Positions 5,924 to 6,050 of a DNA stretch of 6,050 nt are shown here, in pieces. A program made the translations under genes and the position numbers. The stretch is taken from contig JAVCBZ010000011.1 of assembly GCA_030765735.1 (NCBI GenBank), positions 1 to 6,050 of the forward strand. Direction: 5' to 3'. The notes under the pieces were generated by a model that worked only from the letters and a program-made list of their open reading frames with translations, was not told where the DNA came from and did not search any database. The DNA is from Candidatus Susulua stagnicola (GTDB lineage Bacteria; Omnitrophota; Gorgyraeia; Duberdicusellales; 4484-171). Numbering within the stretch: the first letter of the stretch is position 1; each line of letters starts with the position of its first letter.

Positions 5924-6050
5924 CTACATCTGCCACCATTTCTGAGTTAACTCTTGACGGTGATATTTAAAAATATAATTATAAATATCTTCTTTGTGAT
6001 CATCAGGAATACAGATAAATCTAATTCCTATTTCTCTTCTATCCGGATAA
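5924..6050 (-). CDS. C-terminal end of a probable PilZ-domain protein (5' part outside window)
   Basis: An open frame enters from the window edge (first complete codon begins at 6049) and ends with TAG at 5924-5926, leaving 41 residues. The segment REIGIRFICIPDDHKEDIYNYI followed by FKYHRQELTQKWW has the form of the last beta strand and C-terminal helix of PilZ domains (pattern: aliphatic, Gly, aliphatic, x, Phe, then acidic residues leading to an amphipathic helix). PilZ proteins bind cyclic di-GMP through RxxxR and D/NxSxxG motifs, which would lie upstream and cannot be checked. It ends 16 bases before the VanZ-like start. Family assignment rests on a short stretch, so it is only moderately sure. 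Confidence 0.55.
   Translation of the reverse strand, partial: YPDRREIGIRFICIPDDHKEDIYNYIFKYHRQELTQKWWQM

Noticed and set aside
1..6050. CRISPR array, tRNA or rRNA gene, insertion sequence, phage or defence system
   Set aside because: No spaced repeats, cloverleaf sequence, transposase motif, terminal inverted repeats or nuclease/toxin-like gene could be found; nearly all the sequence is accounted for by ordinary genes.

Overview
The window is gene-dense, AT-rich bacterial DNA (about one third G+C by eye). Every gene I can support lies on the minus strand, so the text reads from high to low coordinates in gene order. The gene set is free-living-type housekeeping: arginine biosynthesis, RNA modification, a small thioesterase, and PilZ and VanZ-like proteins. 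The low G+C, the particular ArgD, RluA and DUF192 sequence styles and the presence of a PilZ protein are reminiscent of uncultured lineages such as Candidatus Omnitrophica. That placement is an impression from recalled sequences and is not proven here.

Upstream block (about 6050 down to 4092): the last 41 codons of a probable PilZ-domain protein, then a small VanZ-like membrane protein, an RluA-type pseudouridine synthase without an S4 domain, a YbgC-type acyl-CoA thioesterase, and a DUF192 protein that overlaps the thioesterase gene by 19 bases behind a very strong ribosome binding site. Gaps are short (16, 42 and 50 bases, then an overlap), so a single transcription unit is plausible. A short hairpin right after the DUF192 stop may end it.

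Boundary region (3974-4091): this 118-base gap is the longest non-coding stretch. Read on the minus strand it holds, in order, the candidate terminator, a good sigma-70-type promoter (TTGACT, 17-base spacer, TAATAT), two exact copies of AAAGCTTA spaced 22 bases apart around the -10 box, a second, extended -10 candidate, a small AT palindrome, and the argC ribosome binding site. No classical ARG box is recognisable.

Downstream block (3973 down to 1): argC-argJ-argB-argD, tightly packed (4-base overlap, 9-base gap, 15-base gap). Together the four enzymes convert N-acetylglutamate to N-acetylornithine and then, through ArgJ, to ornithine while recycling the acetyl group. ArgB carries the N-terminal extension and C-terminal segment found in arginine-inhibited acetylglutamate kinases, so end-product control probably acts on that enzyme. 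The window cuts argD after 331 codons. No argF, argG, argH, argA or argR is in view.

I looked for an undescribed system and did not find one. The items most worth a second look are the argC control region, the altered first motif of the RluA protein, and the translational coupling signals.
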